From Pseudomonas protegens CHA0 (GTDB taxonomy: Bacteria; Pseudomonadota; Gammaproteobacteria; Pseudomonadales; Pseudomonadaceae): a stretch of DNA of 64,000 bases. The stretch lies in assembly GCF_000397205.1 (NCBI RefSeq), contig NC_021237.1, forward strand, positions 249,001 through 313,000, given 5' to 3'. Every line of letters begins with the position of its first letter. Positions within the stretch are counted from its first letter, which is position 1. Below, one piece after another: positions 43,710-53,083 of the stretch. A program made the position numbers and the translations under genes. Below the pieces are notes generated by a model that ran no database searches, was not told where the DNA came from, and saw only the letters and a program-made list of their open reading frames with translations.

Positions 43710-45710
43710 ATGAGTGCACCATCCACCTCCGCGAATGCTCTGATTCGCATGAACCCTCCGGTGTTCTACTTCGCCGCGAGCTTTATCCTGATCTTCGGCG
43801 TGGTGGTCATTTCCATGCCGGAACAGGCCGGCGCCTGGCTGCTGGCGGCGCAAAACTGGGCGGCCAATACGGTCGGCTGGTACTACATGCTGGCGATGAC
43901 CCTGTACCTGGTCTTCGTGGTGGTCACCGCCTTGTCCGGCTACGGCAAGATCAAGCTCGGTGCCGACCACGACGAACCCGAGTTCAGTTACCTGTCCTGG
44001 GCCGGCATGCTGTTCGCCGCCGGGATCAGCATCACGCTGTTCTTCTTCTGCGTTTCCGAGCCCCTGACCCACATGCTGCAACCGCCCCAGGGCGAGGCCG
44101 GCACCGCCGAGGCGGCGCGCCAGGGCATGCAGCTGCTGTTCCTGCACTGGGGCCTGCACGGGTGGGGCGTGTTCGCCTTCGTCGGCATGGCCCTGGCGTA
44201 CTTCGCCTACCGGCACAACCTGCCGCTGGCCCTGCGTTCGGCGCTGTACCCGCTGATCGGCAAGCGCATCAACGGCCCTATCGGCTACGCGGTGGATGGC
44301 TTCGGCATCATCGCCACGGTGTTCGGCCTGGGCGCCGACATGGGCTTTGGCGTACTGCACCTGAACTCCGGCCTCGACTACCTGTTCGGCATCGCCCACA
44401 CCCAGTGGATCCAGGTTGGCCTGATCACCCTGATGATGGGCGCGGCGATCATTGTCGCGGTGTCCGGGGTCGACAAGGGCGTGCGGGTGATGTCCGACAT
44501 CAACATGCTGCTGGCGGTGGCGCTGCTGCTGTTCGTGCTGTTCGCCGGGCCCACCCAGCACCTGCTCAACACCCTGATCCAGAACCTGGGCGACTACCTG
44601 GGCGCCTTGCCCACCAAGAGCTTCGACGTCTACGCCTACAACAAGCCCAGCGACTGGCTGGGCGGCTGGACGGTGTTCTACTGGGCCTGGTGGATTGCAT
44701 GGTCGCCGTTCGTGGGCCTGTTCATCGCGCGGATTTCCCGGGGCCGGACCATCCGCGAGTTCGTGTTCGGCGTACTGCTGATTCCCCTGGGCTTTACCCT
44801 GGCGTGGATGTCGATCTTCGGTAACAGCGCCATCGACCAGGTGCTCAACCACGGTATGAGCGCCCTGGGCATGTCGGCTATCGACAACCCGTCGATGACC
44901 CTCTACCTGCTGCTGGAAACCTACCCCTGGAGCAAGACCGTGATTGCGGTCACGGTGTTCATCAGCTTCGTGTTCTTCGTCACCTCGGCGGATTCCGGCA
45001 CCGTGGTGCTCTCGACCCTGTCGGCCAAGGGCGGCAACGCCGATGAAGACGGACCGAAATGGCTGCGGGTGTTCTGGGGCGCGATGACCGCCCTGGTCAC
45101 CAGTGCGCTGTTGTTCGCCGGCAGTATCGACTCGCTGAAGTCGGCGGTGGTGCTGACCTCGCTGCCGTTCTCGCTGATCCTGCTGTTGATGATGTGGGGG
45201 CTGCACAAGGCGTTCTACCTGGAATCCCAGCGGCGCATCGCCCAGTTGCATTCCCTGGCGCCGGTTGCGCCTTCGCGGCGGGGCAAGGGCGGCTGGCGCC
45301 AGCGCCTGAGCCAGGCGGTGCATTTCCCGTCACGGGATGAGGTGTATCGCTTCCTCGACCAGACAGTGCGCCCGGCCATCGAAGAGGTGACCGCGGTGTT
45401 CGTCGAGAAGGGCTTGAACGTGGTGACCCAGCCCGACCCGGCCAACGACAGCGTGAGCCTGGAAATCGGTCATGGCGACCAGCACCCGTTCATCTACCAG
45501 GTGCAGATGCGCGGTTACTTCACCCCGTCCTTCGCCCGTGGCGGCATGGGGCCCAAGGAGCTGCGCAACCGCCGTTACTACCGGGCCGAGGTGCACCTGG
45601 CCGAGGGCAGTCAGGATTACGACCTGATGGGCTACACCAAGGAACAGATCATCAACGACATCCTCGACCAGTACGAACGCCATATGCAGTTCCTGCATCT
45701 GGTGCGCTGA
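43710..45710 (+). CDS. betT: BCCT-family choline/betaine-type transporter
   Basis: 666 aa: 12 membrane helices and a long C-terminal cytoplasmic tail (about 130 residues, osmosensing in BetT). Helix 8 carries the aromatic substrate box WTVFYWAWWIAWSPFVGLFIARISRGRTIREF (residues about 318-350), and FVTSADSGT is seen later. GAGG precedes ATG 43710. It imports choline or another trimethylammonium compound with protons. It is monocistronic, with a 30-base palindrome about 90 bases upstream. Confidence 0.93.
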   Translation: MSAPSTSANALIRMNPPVFYFAASFILIFGVVVISMPEQAGAWLLAAQNWAANTVGWYYMLAMTLYLVFVVVTALSGYGKIKLGADHDEPEFSYLSWAGMLFAAGISITLFFFCVSEPLTHMLQPPQGEAGTAEAARQGMQLLFLHWGLHGWGVFAFVGMALAYFAYRHNLPLALRSALYPLIGKRINGPIGYAVDGFGIIATVFGLGADMGFGVLHLNSGLDYLFGIAHTQWIQVGLITLMMGAAIIVAVSGVDKGVRVMSDINMLLAVALLLFVLFAGPTQHLLNTLIQNLGDYLGALPTKSFDVYAYNKPSDWLGGWTVFYWAWWIAWSPFVGLFIARISRGRTIREFVFGVLLIPLGFTLAWMSIFGNSAIDQVLNHGMSALGMSAIDNPSMTLYLLLETYPWSKTVIAVTVFISFVFFVTSADSGTVVLSTLSAKGGNADEDGPKWLRVFWGAMTALVTSALLFAGSIDSLKSAVVLTSLPFSLILLLMMWGLHKAFYLESQRRIAQLHSLAPVAPSRRGKGGWRQRLSQAVHFPSRDEVYRFLDQTVRPAIEEVTAVFVEKGLNVVTQPDPANDSVSLEIGHGDQHPFIYQVQMRGYFTPSFARGGMGPKELRNRRYYRAEVHLAEGSQDYDLMGYTKEQIINDILDQYERHMQFLHLVR

Positions 45711-45719
45711 GCCGTTCGC

Positions 45720-45977
45720 TCAGGCCTTGGTGAGCAACAGGTAGAACACCAGGGCCAGCACCGGCACGGCAAACACCAGGCTGCCGACCGCCAGCTCCGA
45801 ACGCAGGGGCTGGTGGGCGGTGACCATGCCCACCGCACCGTTGATGACCGTCAACGCCAGCCACAGCCCCGAGAAGCCATAGCCCAGGGTCTGGCGGCTG
45901 AAACCCAGCCGCTCGCCGATAAACAGCACCAGTGCCAGCAGGATCAGGCCAAAGGTGATGATGATGGTGGTGTGCAT
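45720..45977 (-). CDS. Small membrane protein
   Basis: 85 aa with three predicted membrane helices (TTIIITFGLILLALVLFIG, TLGYGFSGLWLALTVINGAVG, VGSLVFAVPVLALVFYLLL). GGGAG before ATG 45977. It resembles small multi-spanning proteins of unknown function found beside dehydrogenases in Pseudomonas. It lies 52 bases downstream of the SDR gene on the same strand, so it may be co-transcribed. Confidence 0.75.
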   Translation of the reverse strand: MHTTIIITFGLILLALVLFIGERLGFSRQTLGYGFSGLWLALTVINGAVGMVTAHQPLRSELAVGSLVFAVPVLALVFYLLLTKA

Positions 45978-46029
45978 GATGGGTACTCCCCGGGAGCCGG
46001 TGTGCCGGCGCATGTATCGAGCATAGGCG

Positions 46030-46770
46030 TCAAACCAGCCCGCCATTGGCCCGCAGGATCTGCCCGTTGACCCAGGCCGCCGCCGGGCTCGCCAGGAAGC
46101 TGATGATGCAGGCGATATCCTCAGGCTGCCCCAGGCGTTCCAGGGGCGGCATCCTGGCGAAGCTGGCCACCTGCTCGGCAGTCTTGTCCTTGAGGAACAG
46201 TTCGGTGGCCACCGGCCCCGGCGCCACGGCATTGACCGTGATCTGGCGCCCGCGCAGCTCCTTGGCAAACACCTGGGTCAGGGATTCCACCGCCGCCTTG
46301 CTGGCGATGTACACCGCGTAGCCCGGCAGGTTGAGGCCGACGGTGCTGCTGGAGAAATTGACGATACGGCCGCCGTCATTCAGGCGCCCGGCGGCTTCGC
46401 GCAGGGTGTTGAAGGTACCGCGAGTGTTGATGGCGAAGGTCTGCTCATAGAGCTCGTCGCTGTGCTCGGCCAGGGGCAGCACCTTGAGGATGCCGGCGTT
46501 GTTGATCAGCACATCGACCTTGCCCAGTTGGGTCTCGGTCTCTTCGAACAGCCGGCGCACATCGCTGGCGCTGGCCACGTCGGCCTTGACCGCTATGGCC
46601 CGGTGCCCGGCCTGGCGCAGTTCCACCACCAGCCGGGAAGCTTCCTCGCTGCTGCTGGCGTAGTTGATCGCCACGGCGTAACCCTCCTTGGCCAACTGGC
46701 GGGCGATCACTGCGCCTATGCCTCGGGAGGCTCCGGTGACAATGGCGACTTTTGCGGCTTGAGCGGTCAT
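46030..46770 (-). CDS. Short-chain dehydrogenase/reductase (SDR)
   Basis: 246 aa classical SDR: dinucleotide site TGASRGIG (11-18), NNAG (about 90-93), catalytic Ser in VNFSSSTVG and YxxxK in VYIASKAAV. The ARMPPLERLGQPEDIACI and ANGGLV end match the 3-oxoacyl-ACP-reductase-like subgroup with NADP preference. Divergent from a LysR gene, its probable regulator. Substrate unknown. Confidence 0.9.
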   Translation of the reverse strand: MTAQAAKVAIVTGASRGIGAVIARQLAKEGYAVAINYASSSEEASRLVVELRQAGHRAIAVKADVASASDVRRLFEETETQLGKVDVLINNAGILKVLPLAEHSDELYEQTFAINTRGTFNTLREAAGRLNDGGRIVNFSSSTVGLNLPGYAVYIASKAAVESLTQVFAKELRGRQITVNAVAPGPVATELFLKDKTAEQVASFARMPPLERLGQPEDIACIISFLASPAAAWVNGQILRANGGLV

Positions 46771-46902
46771 GGGGTCAGTCCTTCACGGAGGTTGAACGGC
46801 TTGTCTGGGCAACAGGTTCACGGATTTACCGTGCTGGATAAATGCGCCAGAGTTGCCTTGACTGTTCAATATTCGCCAACAATCGAGCTTCTGGAGCCAC
46901 CT

Positions 46903-47793
46903 GTGGACCAAGTCAAAGGGATGAAAGTGTTCGTAAGGATCTACGAGCGCAGCAGCTTCACTCTAGCCGCCGATGACCTGAACCTGCCCCGGGCGACCCT
47001 GACCCACACCCTCAACCAGTTCGAGGCCTGGCTCGGCACCCGGCTGCTGGAGCGCAGCACCCGCCGGGTACGCCCGACTCTGGATGGCCAGGCCTATTAC
47101 CCCCGTTGCGTGCAACTGCTGGCGGAGCTGGAAGAGGCTGAACTGGCGTTTCGCACTGTGGAGCCCCATGGGCGCTTGCGGGTGGACATGCACGGCACCC
47201 TGGCCAAGCACTTCGTGATCCCGCGGCTGGGGGAGTTCATGCAACGTTATCCACAGATCGAACTTGCCATCAGCGAGGCCGACCACTTTGTCGACCTGGT
47301 CGCCGAGGGCGTGGACTGCGTGCTGCGTGCCGGCAACCTGGAAGGCTCCTCGCTGATTGCCCGGCGGGTGGCGAACCTGCAGCAGGTGACCTGCGCCAGC
47401 CCCGCCTACCTGGCGCGATACGGCGAACCGCAGAGCCTGGACGAACTCGGCGCGCATCGGGCGGTGAACTACGTTTCGCGTACCGCCACCCGCTCGTTCC
47501 CCTTCGAGTTCCTGGTCGAGGGGCAGGTGCGCGAAGTGGCCATCGATGGCGCCTTGTCGGTGTTCGGTGCGCAGATCTACGGCGCCTCGGCCCTGGCGGG
47601 GCTGGGGATCATCCAGTGTCCGCGTTATCACGTGGCGCGGCAGATCGAGCAGGGATCGATGCGCGAGATTCTCTGTCACACGCCGCCCCCGGCAATGCCG
47701 GTGTCGGTGGTCTACCCCCACAGCCGGCACATGTCGCCGCGGGTGCGGGTGTTTGTCGACTGGCTGGCGCAGGTGTTTACCGAGGCGCATTGA
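46903..47793 (+). CDS. LysR-family transcriptional regulator
   Basis: 296 aa. VKGMKVFVRIYERSSFTLAADDL then NLPRATLTHTLNQFEAWLG form the HTH; the effector domain begins near residue 88 (GRLRVDMHGTLA). GTG 46903 is preferred over ATG 46921 because GGAG sits 7 bases before it and it matches the usual MDQVK-type start of the family. Divergent from the SDR gene, so it likely represses or activates that unit. Confidence 0.88.
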   Translation: MDQVKGMKVFVRIYERSSFTLAADDLNLPRATLTHTLNQFEAWLGTRLLERSTRRVRPTLDGQAYYPRCVQLLAELEEAELAFRTVEPHGRLRVDMHGTLAKHFVIPRLGEFMQRYPQIELAISEADHFVDLVAEGVDCVLRAGNLEGSSLIARRVANLQQVTCASPAYLARYGEPQSLDELGAHRAVNYVSRTATRSFPFEFLVEGQVREVAIDGALSVFGAQIYGASALAGLGIIQCPRYHVARQIEQGSMREILCHTPPPAMPVSVVYPHSRHMSPRVRVFVDWLAQVFTEAH

Positions 47794-47811
47794 CGCCCCC
47801 GCTGGCACGCC

Positions 47812-47900
47812 ATGCGCAGGAGCTATGGGCCGCCAGCGAAGGCGGCCGCGAGAGCGATGCCGGACCTGATGGCCTGTTCCCCGGCAAGCCGGCTCCTGCA
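47812..47900. repeat. Degenerate REP pair
   Basis: GCAGGAGCTATGGGCCGCCAGCG at the left and CCGGCAAGCCGGCTCCTGC at the right. The GTAG ends have both changed to GCAG, and the left arm is eroded. Confidence 0.65.
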
Positions 47901-47951
47901 GGGTGGAGCTATGGGCCGCTGCGCGAGCTCTCTGCCTGAGGGGCGGTGGGC

Positions 47952-48998
47952 TCAACTGCTTTCGCGCTCGATCAGCTGGCATTGCAGCAGGTTCAGGCGT
48001 TGCACCGTGCCGGCCACTGGCAGCACTCCCAGGCTCTCCAGCACCCGGGTCGCGGCCAGTACGCCGATCTGAAGCGCCGGTGGCTGGATGGTGCTCAGGC
48101 TGGGCAGCAGCATCTGCGCAAAGGGGTAGTCGCCAAAGCCCAGCACCGCACATTCCTCGGGGATCTTCAGCCCGGCTCGTTGCCCCGCCAGCAGGCCGCC
48201 GGCCGCCAGGTTGTCGTTGGCGAAGATGATCGCGTCGGGGCGTTCAAGGCTGCCCATCAGCGCTTCCATGGCCTGTTTGCCGGCCTCGAAGGGCGCGCGG
48301 TCGGCATCCGGGGCAAACACCCGGGGCGCCAGCCCCAACTCGGCCAGCGTTGCCAGATAGCCGTCGCGCCGCTCCAGGGCACTGAAGTCTCCCGGGGCGC
48401 TGTTCTGCACGAAGGCGATGCGCCGGTAGCCTTTGGCGTGCAGGTGACGAGCGGCCGTGACCCCTACCTGAAAGTGCGAAAAGCCGATCTGCAGCGGTTG
48501 GCGCTGGGGCTGGTAGTCCCAGGTTTCGATCACCGGGATCTCGGTGTCGGCGAGCATCTTTTCCGTGCCCGGGCTATGGAAGTGGCTGGTCAGTACCAGG
48601 GCTGCCGGCGACCAGCCGAGAAAGGCCCTTACCGCGCTCTCCTCCTGCCTTGCGTCGAAGTAGCTGGAAGCCAGCAGCAGTTGGTAGCCATGGCGGCTGA
48701 GGGTGTCGCTGAAACCCTGGATGGTCTGGGCGAAAATCGGCCCGGAAATGTTCGGGATGACCATGGCGACAATCCGCCCGCGGGCCGAGGCCAGCCCGCC
48801 GGCCACCAGGTTCGGTACATAGCCGAGTTCGGCGACCACCGCGGCGATGCGTTCACGGCGCTCGGGGGAAACACTGTCGGGCTGGTTGAAATAGCGCGAA
48901 ACGGTGATCGCCGACACCCCGGCCTGGCGCGCCACGGTGTTCAGGGTTACGCGGCCGGCGCCGCGGCGCTTGCGGCCAGGCGCTTGGTCAGAGCTCAT
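47952..48998 (-). CDS. LacI/GntR-type repressor
   Basis: 348 aa. The N-terminal HTH TLNTVARQAGVSAITVSRYFNQPD and hinge ELGYVPNLVAGGLASAR are typical LacI, followed by a periplasmic-binding-like effector domain (VAMVIPNISGPIFAQTIQGF). AAAGGA precedes ATG 48998. It is divergent from the TonB receptor at 49204, and a perfect LacI-type operator lies between them. In Pseudomonas this subgroup often responds to sugar acids; here the neighbours suggest a different inducer. Confidence 0.9.
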   Translation of the reverse strand: MSSDQAPGRKRRGAGRVTLNTVARQAGVSAITVSRYFNQPDSVSPERRERIAAVVAELGYVPNLVAGGLASARGRIVAMVIPNISGPIFAQTIQGFSDTLSRHGYQLLLASSYFDARQEESAVRAFLGWSPAALVLTSHFHSPGTEKMLADTEIPVIETWDYQPQRQPLQIGFSHFQVGVTAARHLHAKGYRRIAFVQNSAPGDFSALERRDGYLATLAELGLAPRVFAPDADRAPFEAGKQAMEALMGSLERPDAIIFANDNLAAGGLLAGQRAGLKIPEECAVLGFGDYPFAQMLLPSLSTIQPPALQIGVLAATRVLESLGVLPVAGTVQRLNLLQCQLIERESS

Positions 48999-49086
48999 GA
49001 GCGCATTCCTTTGTCTGAACAAAAAGGCATATAAAAGTAATTTTTCAGTATTGGACGCTCTATCAAGAGCCTGTCGATACTGGCGA

Positions 49087-49100
49087 TGTTAGCGCTAACA
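49087..49100. promoter_or_regulatory. LacI-family operator
   Basis: TGTTAGCGCTAACA is a perfect 14-base palindrome with the central CG typical of LacI/GntR operators. It lies between the divergent LacI gene and TonB receptor, about 90 bases from each start, placed to control both. Confidence 0.75.
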
Positions 49101-49203
49101 AAGCGCCATGTCTGCTACTCGCTCGAGCGAATGCCCAAGACAGTTTTCAGGCGCTGCCGGCACAGATCGGCAGCGGTTCGGGGCATTTTTCAGCAGGTGC
49201 AGC

Positions 49204-51462
49204 ATGCAGAACTTTCTTGGGGAACAGCACAGTCTCACGCAGTCGATCCGTGGTGCCACGCCATTGCGACCCCATCTGGGCTGGTTGTTGGCGGGGCTGG
49301 CCGCCTTGCCGCTGCCGGCGGCTTATGCCGCTGGCAGCGGCGCCAGCGCACAGGATCAGGAACCGACCCTGAAGTCGGTGACCGTCACCGCCACCCGCCG
49401 CGAGGAATCGCTGCAGAAAGTCCCGGTGGCGGTCTCGGTGGTGGAGGGCGAGCAACTGGAGCGGGATAACCGCAACGGCGTTGCAAGCATCGTGCAGCAG
49501 GTGCCATCGCTGAACTTCCGCACGGGTGCCTCGAACAAGGACACCTCGCTGTTCATCCGTGGCGTGGGCACCATTTCCACCTCACCGGGGGTGGAGCCCA
49601 CGGTGGCGACGGTGATCGACGGCGTGGTCTACGGCCGCCCCGGCCAGGCCACCCTGGACCTGCTGGATCTGGAACGGATCGAAGTCCTGCGCGGGCCCCA
49701 GGGCACCCTGTTCGGCAAGAACGCCTCGGCCGGGGTGCTGAATGTCATCACCAAGGCGCCTACGGCCGAGACTCATGGCTACATCGACCAGGCCTACTAC
49801 AGCGGCAATGAAAGCCGCACCCGTTTCGGCATTGGCGGCAGCCTGATTCCCGACACCCTCAAGGGCTCGCTCACCACCTTGTTCGGCAGTTACGACGGCA
49901 ATGTGGATAACCGCCACAACGGCCAGGAGGTCAACGGCTACAACCGCAAGGGCGTGCGCGGCAAGCTGGAGTTCACCCCCAGCGAGGACCTCAAGTTCAC
50001 CTTCGCGGCGGACTACATGCAATCCCATGATGACGCCCCCAACGGGGTGGTGAGCAAGGCCCTGACACCTGCCTTTGCCAATGCCCTGAACCCCGTGCGC
50101 GCCAGCAGCGACAACCGGGACATCAACACCGACACCCGTACCCATGTGGACGATATCAACAAGGGCCTTTCCGGCCAGCTGGACTGGAGCCTGGGCGACT
50201 ACACCCTGACCTCGATCACCGCCTGGCGCGGCTGGAACAATACCCAGTACCAGGACGGCGACCGTCTTGGCACGGTCACTGCGGCGTTCCCCGGGACCGC
50301 CGACAAGGGTGACCTGGACTACAACCAGTACTCGCAGGAGCTGCGCCTGGCATCGCCCAAGGGGCAGTTCCTGGAGTACGTCGGCGGCCTGTTCTACATG
50401 CACGGCAAGGATGAAGAAACCTATCAGCGCACCCTGACCACGACCACCGGCGCCAACCGGGGCATTGCCGACTACAGCACCACCAACGACAGCTACGCGG
50501 TATTTGGCGAGAGCACCCTGAATTTCACCGAGGACTTTCGTGGCATCGCCGGCCTGCGCTGGACCCATGATGACCTGAAGTACGATCACCGCCGGGTCTC
50601 GACTTCGGCGACCACGATCAGCGGTATCCAGCCGGGCACCCAGAGTTCCGGCTCGGTGGACGAGGATGGCTGGTCCGGGCGCCTGGGCCTGCAATATGAC
50701 CTCAGCGCCACGGTCACCAGCTACCTGACCTATTCCCGGGGCTACAAGGGCCCGGCCTACAACGTGTTCTTCAACATGCAGCCGCGGGACACCCAAGCAC
50801 TGAAACCCGAAACCTCCAACACCTGGGAGGTGGGGATCAAGGCCAGCAGCTGGAACAACCGGCTGACCACCAACCTCGCGGTGTTTCACAGCGAATACGA
50901 CAACTACCAGGCCAACTTCTTCGACACCGTGGCCGGGCAGGTAGTGACCCGCCTGATCAATGCCGGGAGCGTCAGCAGCGAGGGCGTGGAACTGGATTAC
51001 GCCCTGCAGGCCACCCAGCAACTGAAGTTCTCCGGGGCCCTGGCCTACACCCGGGCGCGCATCGACGAATTCGCCTGCCCGGCGGGCGCGGCGGCTTCGT
51101 GCAACGTCAACGGCAAGCCGTTGCCTTTCAGCCCGGACTGGAAAAGCTACGTGCGCGCCGACTACAGCATTCCCCTGGATAACGGCCTGGATATCGAGTT
51201 GGGCACTGACTACAGCTGGCAAAGCGAAGTGCAGTACGACATCAGCCAGAACCTCGACACCCGGCAGGGCGCCTACGGCATCTGGAACGCCAGCATTGCC
51301 CTGGCCGACTACAACGATGGCTGGCGCGTAGCATTGCTGGGCAAGAACCTTGCCGACAAGTCCTATTCGCCCTTGCTGGCCAGTGGCGGCAACTACATCT
51401 ACCGCGCCGTGCCCCGGGATGACGAACGTTATTTCGGCGTGCAGTTGCGCAAGGATTTCTGA
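49204..51462 (+). CDS. TonB-dependent outer-membrane receptor (LacI-controlled)
   Basis: 752 aa. Signal peptide (LGWLLAGLAALPLPAAYA), TonB-box-like LKSVTVTA, plug with IEVLRGPQGTLFGKN, and barrel ending QLRKDF. The start ATG 49204 follows AGCAGGTG. It resembles the receptor at 3928 in plug motifs and in length. It is followed by an NtaA-type monooxygenase and an aldo/keto reductase on the same strand. The substrate is unknown; an organosulfur or plant-derived compound is possible. Confidence 0.9.
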   Translation: MQNFLGEQHSLTQSIRGATPLRPHLGWLLAGLAALPLPAAYAAGSGASAQDQEPTLKSVTVTATRREESLQKVPVAVSVVEGEQLERDNRNGVASIVQQVPSLNFRTGASNKDTSLFIRGVGTISTSPGVEPTVATVIDGVVYGRPGQATLDLLDLERIEVLRGPQGTLFGKNASAGVLNVITKAPTAETHGYIDQAYYSGNESRTRFGIGGSLIPDTLKGSLTTLFGSYDGNVDNRHNGQEVNGYNRKGVRGKLEFTPSEDLKFTFAADYMQSHDDAPNGVVSKALTPAFANALNPVRASSDNRDINTDTRTHVDDINKGLSGQLDWSLGDYTLTSITAWRGWNNTQYQDGDRLGTVTAAFPGTADKGDLDYNQYSQELRLASPKGQFLEYVGGLFYMHGKDEETYQRTLTTTTGANRGIADYSTTNDSYAVFGESTLNFTEDFRGIAGLRWTHDDLKYDHRRVSTSATTISGIQPGTQSSGSVDEDGWSGRLGLQYDLSATVTSYLTYSRGYKGPAYNVFFNMQPRDTQALKPETSNTWEVGIKASSWNNRLTTNLAVFHSEYDNYQANFFDTVAGQVVTRLINAGSVSSEGVELDYALQATQQLKFSGALAYTRARIDEFACPAGAAASCNVNGKPLPFSPDWKSYVRADYSIPLDNGLDIELGTDYSWQSEVQYDISQNLDTRQGAYGIWNASIALADYNDGWRVALLGKNLADKSYSPLLASGGNYIYRAVPRDDERYFGVQLRKDF

Positions 51463-51473
51463 TGCCCTGCCGT

Positions 51474-51556
51474 TGTAGGAGCCGGCTTGCCGGCGAATGG
51501 GTTGGCGAACTGGGAGCAGGTCTTGTGGGCGCTTTCGCTGGCAAGCCAGCTCCTAC
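51474..51556. repeat. REP element pair (inverted)
   Basis: GTAGGAGCCGGCTTGCCGGC left and GCTGGCAAGCCAGCTCCTAC right, i.e. the pair inverted relative to most copies here. It lies between the receptor and monooxygenase genes. Confidence 0.87.
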
Positions 51557-51605
51557 AGCGGGCTTTGGCGGTGCCCTTTTTGCAGCATGAAACAAGGAGT
51601 GATCC

Positions 51606-52934
51606 ATGTCCCGTTCCACTCGCCAGCTCAAGCTCGGCGCCTTTCTCATGGCCACCGGTCACCACGTTGCCGCCTGGCGTCATCCGGATGTTCCGGCCCA
51701 GGCAGGGCTGGATTTTGCCGTCTATAAAGAACTGGCGCAGATCGCCGAAGCCGCGCGCTTCGATGCACTGTTCGTCGCCGACAGCCTGGCAGCCCCTACC
51801 GGCCCCATCGCCAGCCGCATGGCCCGCTCCGATTACTTCGAACCCTTGACGTTACTGGCGGCCCTGGCGGCCGTGACCGAGCGGATAGGGCTAATTGCCA
51901 CTAGCACTACGAGCTATAACGTACCGTACCACGTAGCACGTAAATTCGCGTCGCTGGACCATCTTTCAGGTGGTCGGGCGGGGTGGAACCTGGTGACTTC
52001 CGACAATGCCGCCGAAGCGCGGAATTTCGGTCGGGAGGAACATTTTGGGCACGCGGAACGTTATCGCAGGGCCCGGGAGTTCCATCGGGTGGTCACCGGG
52101 CTCTGGGACAGCTGGGAGGACGACGCCTTTGTCCGCGACAAGGCCAGTGGCGAGTATTTCGACCCAGACAAGCAGCATTTACTGGACTATCGCGGTGAAT
52201 TCTTCCAGGTCAAAGGACCATTGAATGTGGCGCGCCCACCCCAGGGATACCCGGTGATCGTCCAGGCCGGTTCTTCCGAGAGCGGTCGTGAGCTGGCGGC
52301 CCAGACCGCCGAAGTGGTATTCACTGCCCAGCCTTCCATGGCCGCCGCGCAGGCCTTCTATGCCGACCTGAAAGGACGCCTGAAGCAGTACGATCGTAGT
52401 ACGCAATCCCTGAAAATCATGCCTGGGGTATTCGTGGTGGTGGGGGACAGCGAAAGTCAGGCCCGGGAAAAGTTCGAAGCCTTCCAGGACCTGGTGGAGC
52501 CCGAAGTGGGCGTGGCCCTGTTGGGGAGGATGCTGGGCAACTTCGACTTGTCCGGCTACCTGCTGGATGCACCGTTGCCGGCGCTGCCACTGACCGAGAG
52601 CGGCCAGCAGAGCCGCCAGCAATTGCTCACCGAGCTGGCCGGCAAGGACAACCTGACCCTGGCCCAGCTGGGGCGCAGGATTGCCGGTGGCCGTGGGCAC
52701 TACAGCCTGATCGGTACGCCCGGGCAGATAGCCGACGAACTGCAAGCCTGGTTCGAGGAGGGCGCGGCCGATGGTTTCAATGTGCTGGTGCCACATCTCC
52801 CTGGTGGGCTACGGGACTTTGCCGGCGGGGTGATTCCGGAACTGCAGCGGCGCGGGCTGTTCAGAACTGAATACGAGGGCCGAACCCTGCGGGAAAACCT
52901 GGGGTTGGCGCGACCGAAAAATCAGTTTGTGTGA
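51606..52934 (+). CDS. NtaA/SnaA/DszA-family FMNH2-dependent monooxygenase
   Basis: 442 aa, luciferase-like. Opening KLGAFLMATGHHVAAWRHPD, the conserved VPYHVARKFASLDHLSGGRAGWNLVTS (about 104-130), and VIVQAGSSESGRELAAQTAEVVF identify the NtaA/DszA group. It needs reduced flavin from another protein. The segment 51891-51950, inside the most conserved motif, uses codons rare in its neighbours (CTA, ACT, GTA twice, GCA, AAA). Downstream of the LacI-controlled receptor, it probably oxidises the imported compound. Confidence 0.88.
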   Translation: MSRSTRQLKLGAFLMATGHHVAAWRHPDVPAQAGLDFAVYKELAQIAEAARFDALFVADSLAAPTGPIASRMARSDYFEPLTLLAALAAVTERIGLIATSTTSYNVPYHVARKFASLDHLSGGRAGWNLVTSDNAAEARNFGREEHFGHAERYRRAREFHRVVTGLWDSWEDDAFVRDKASGEYFDPDKQHLLDYRGEFFQVKGPLNVARPPQGYPVIVQAGSSESGRELAAQTAEVVFTAQPSMAAAQAFYADLKGRLKQYDRSTQSLKIMPGVFVVVGDSESQAREKFEAFQDLVEPEVGVALLGRMLGNFDLSGYLLDAPLPALPLTESGQQSRQQLLTELAGKDNLTLAQLGRRIAGGRGHYSLIGTPGQIADELQAWFEEGAADGFNVLVPHLPGGLRDFAGGVIPELQRRGLFRTEYEGRTLRENLGLARPKNQFV

Positions 52935-52950
52935 CAACGCGGCTGGCGCA

Positions 52951-53024
52951 GGGACCGGCTTGCCAGCGAAGGCGCTCGTGGTGGCCAAGGCTTGCGGGCC
53001 TTTGGCCGGCAAGCCGGCTCCTAC
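52951..53024. repeat. REP element pair, shortened
   Basis: Left arm GGGACCGGCTTGCCAGC has lost its GTAGGAG end; right arm GGCAAGCCGGCTCCTAC is intact. The inner spacer is about 15 bases shorter than usual. Confidence 0.75.
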
Positions 53025-53083
53025 CGTGGGGCGCTTTGATCGACGTTAGTCGTTTTGGAAAGACCTGACTCAGAGAGGATTCG

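Noticed and set aside
43686..45323. Minus-strand open frame opposite betT
   Set aside because: Composition typical of shadow frames; betT has all BCCT motifs.
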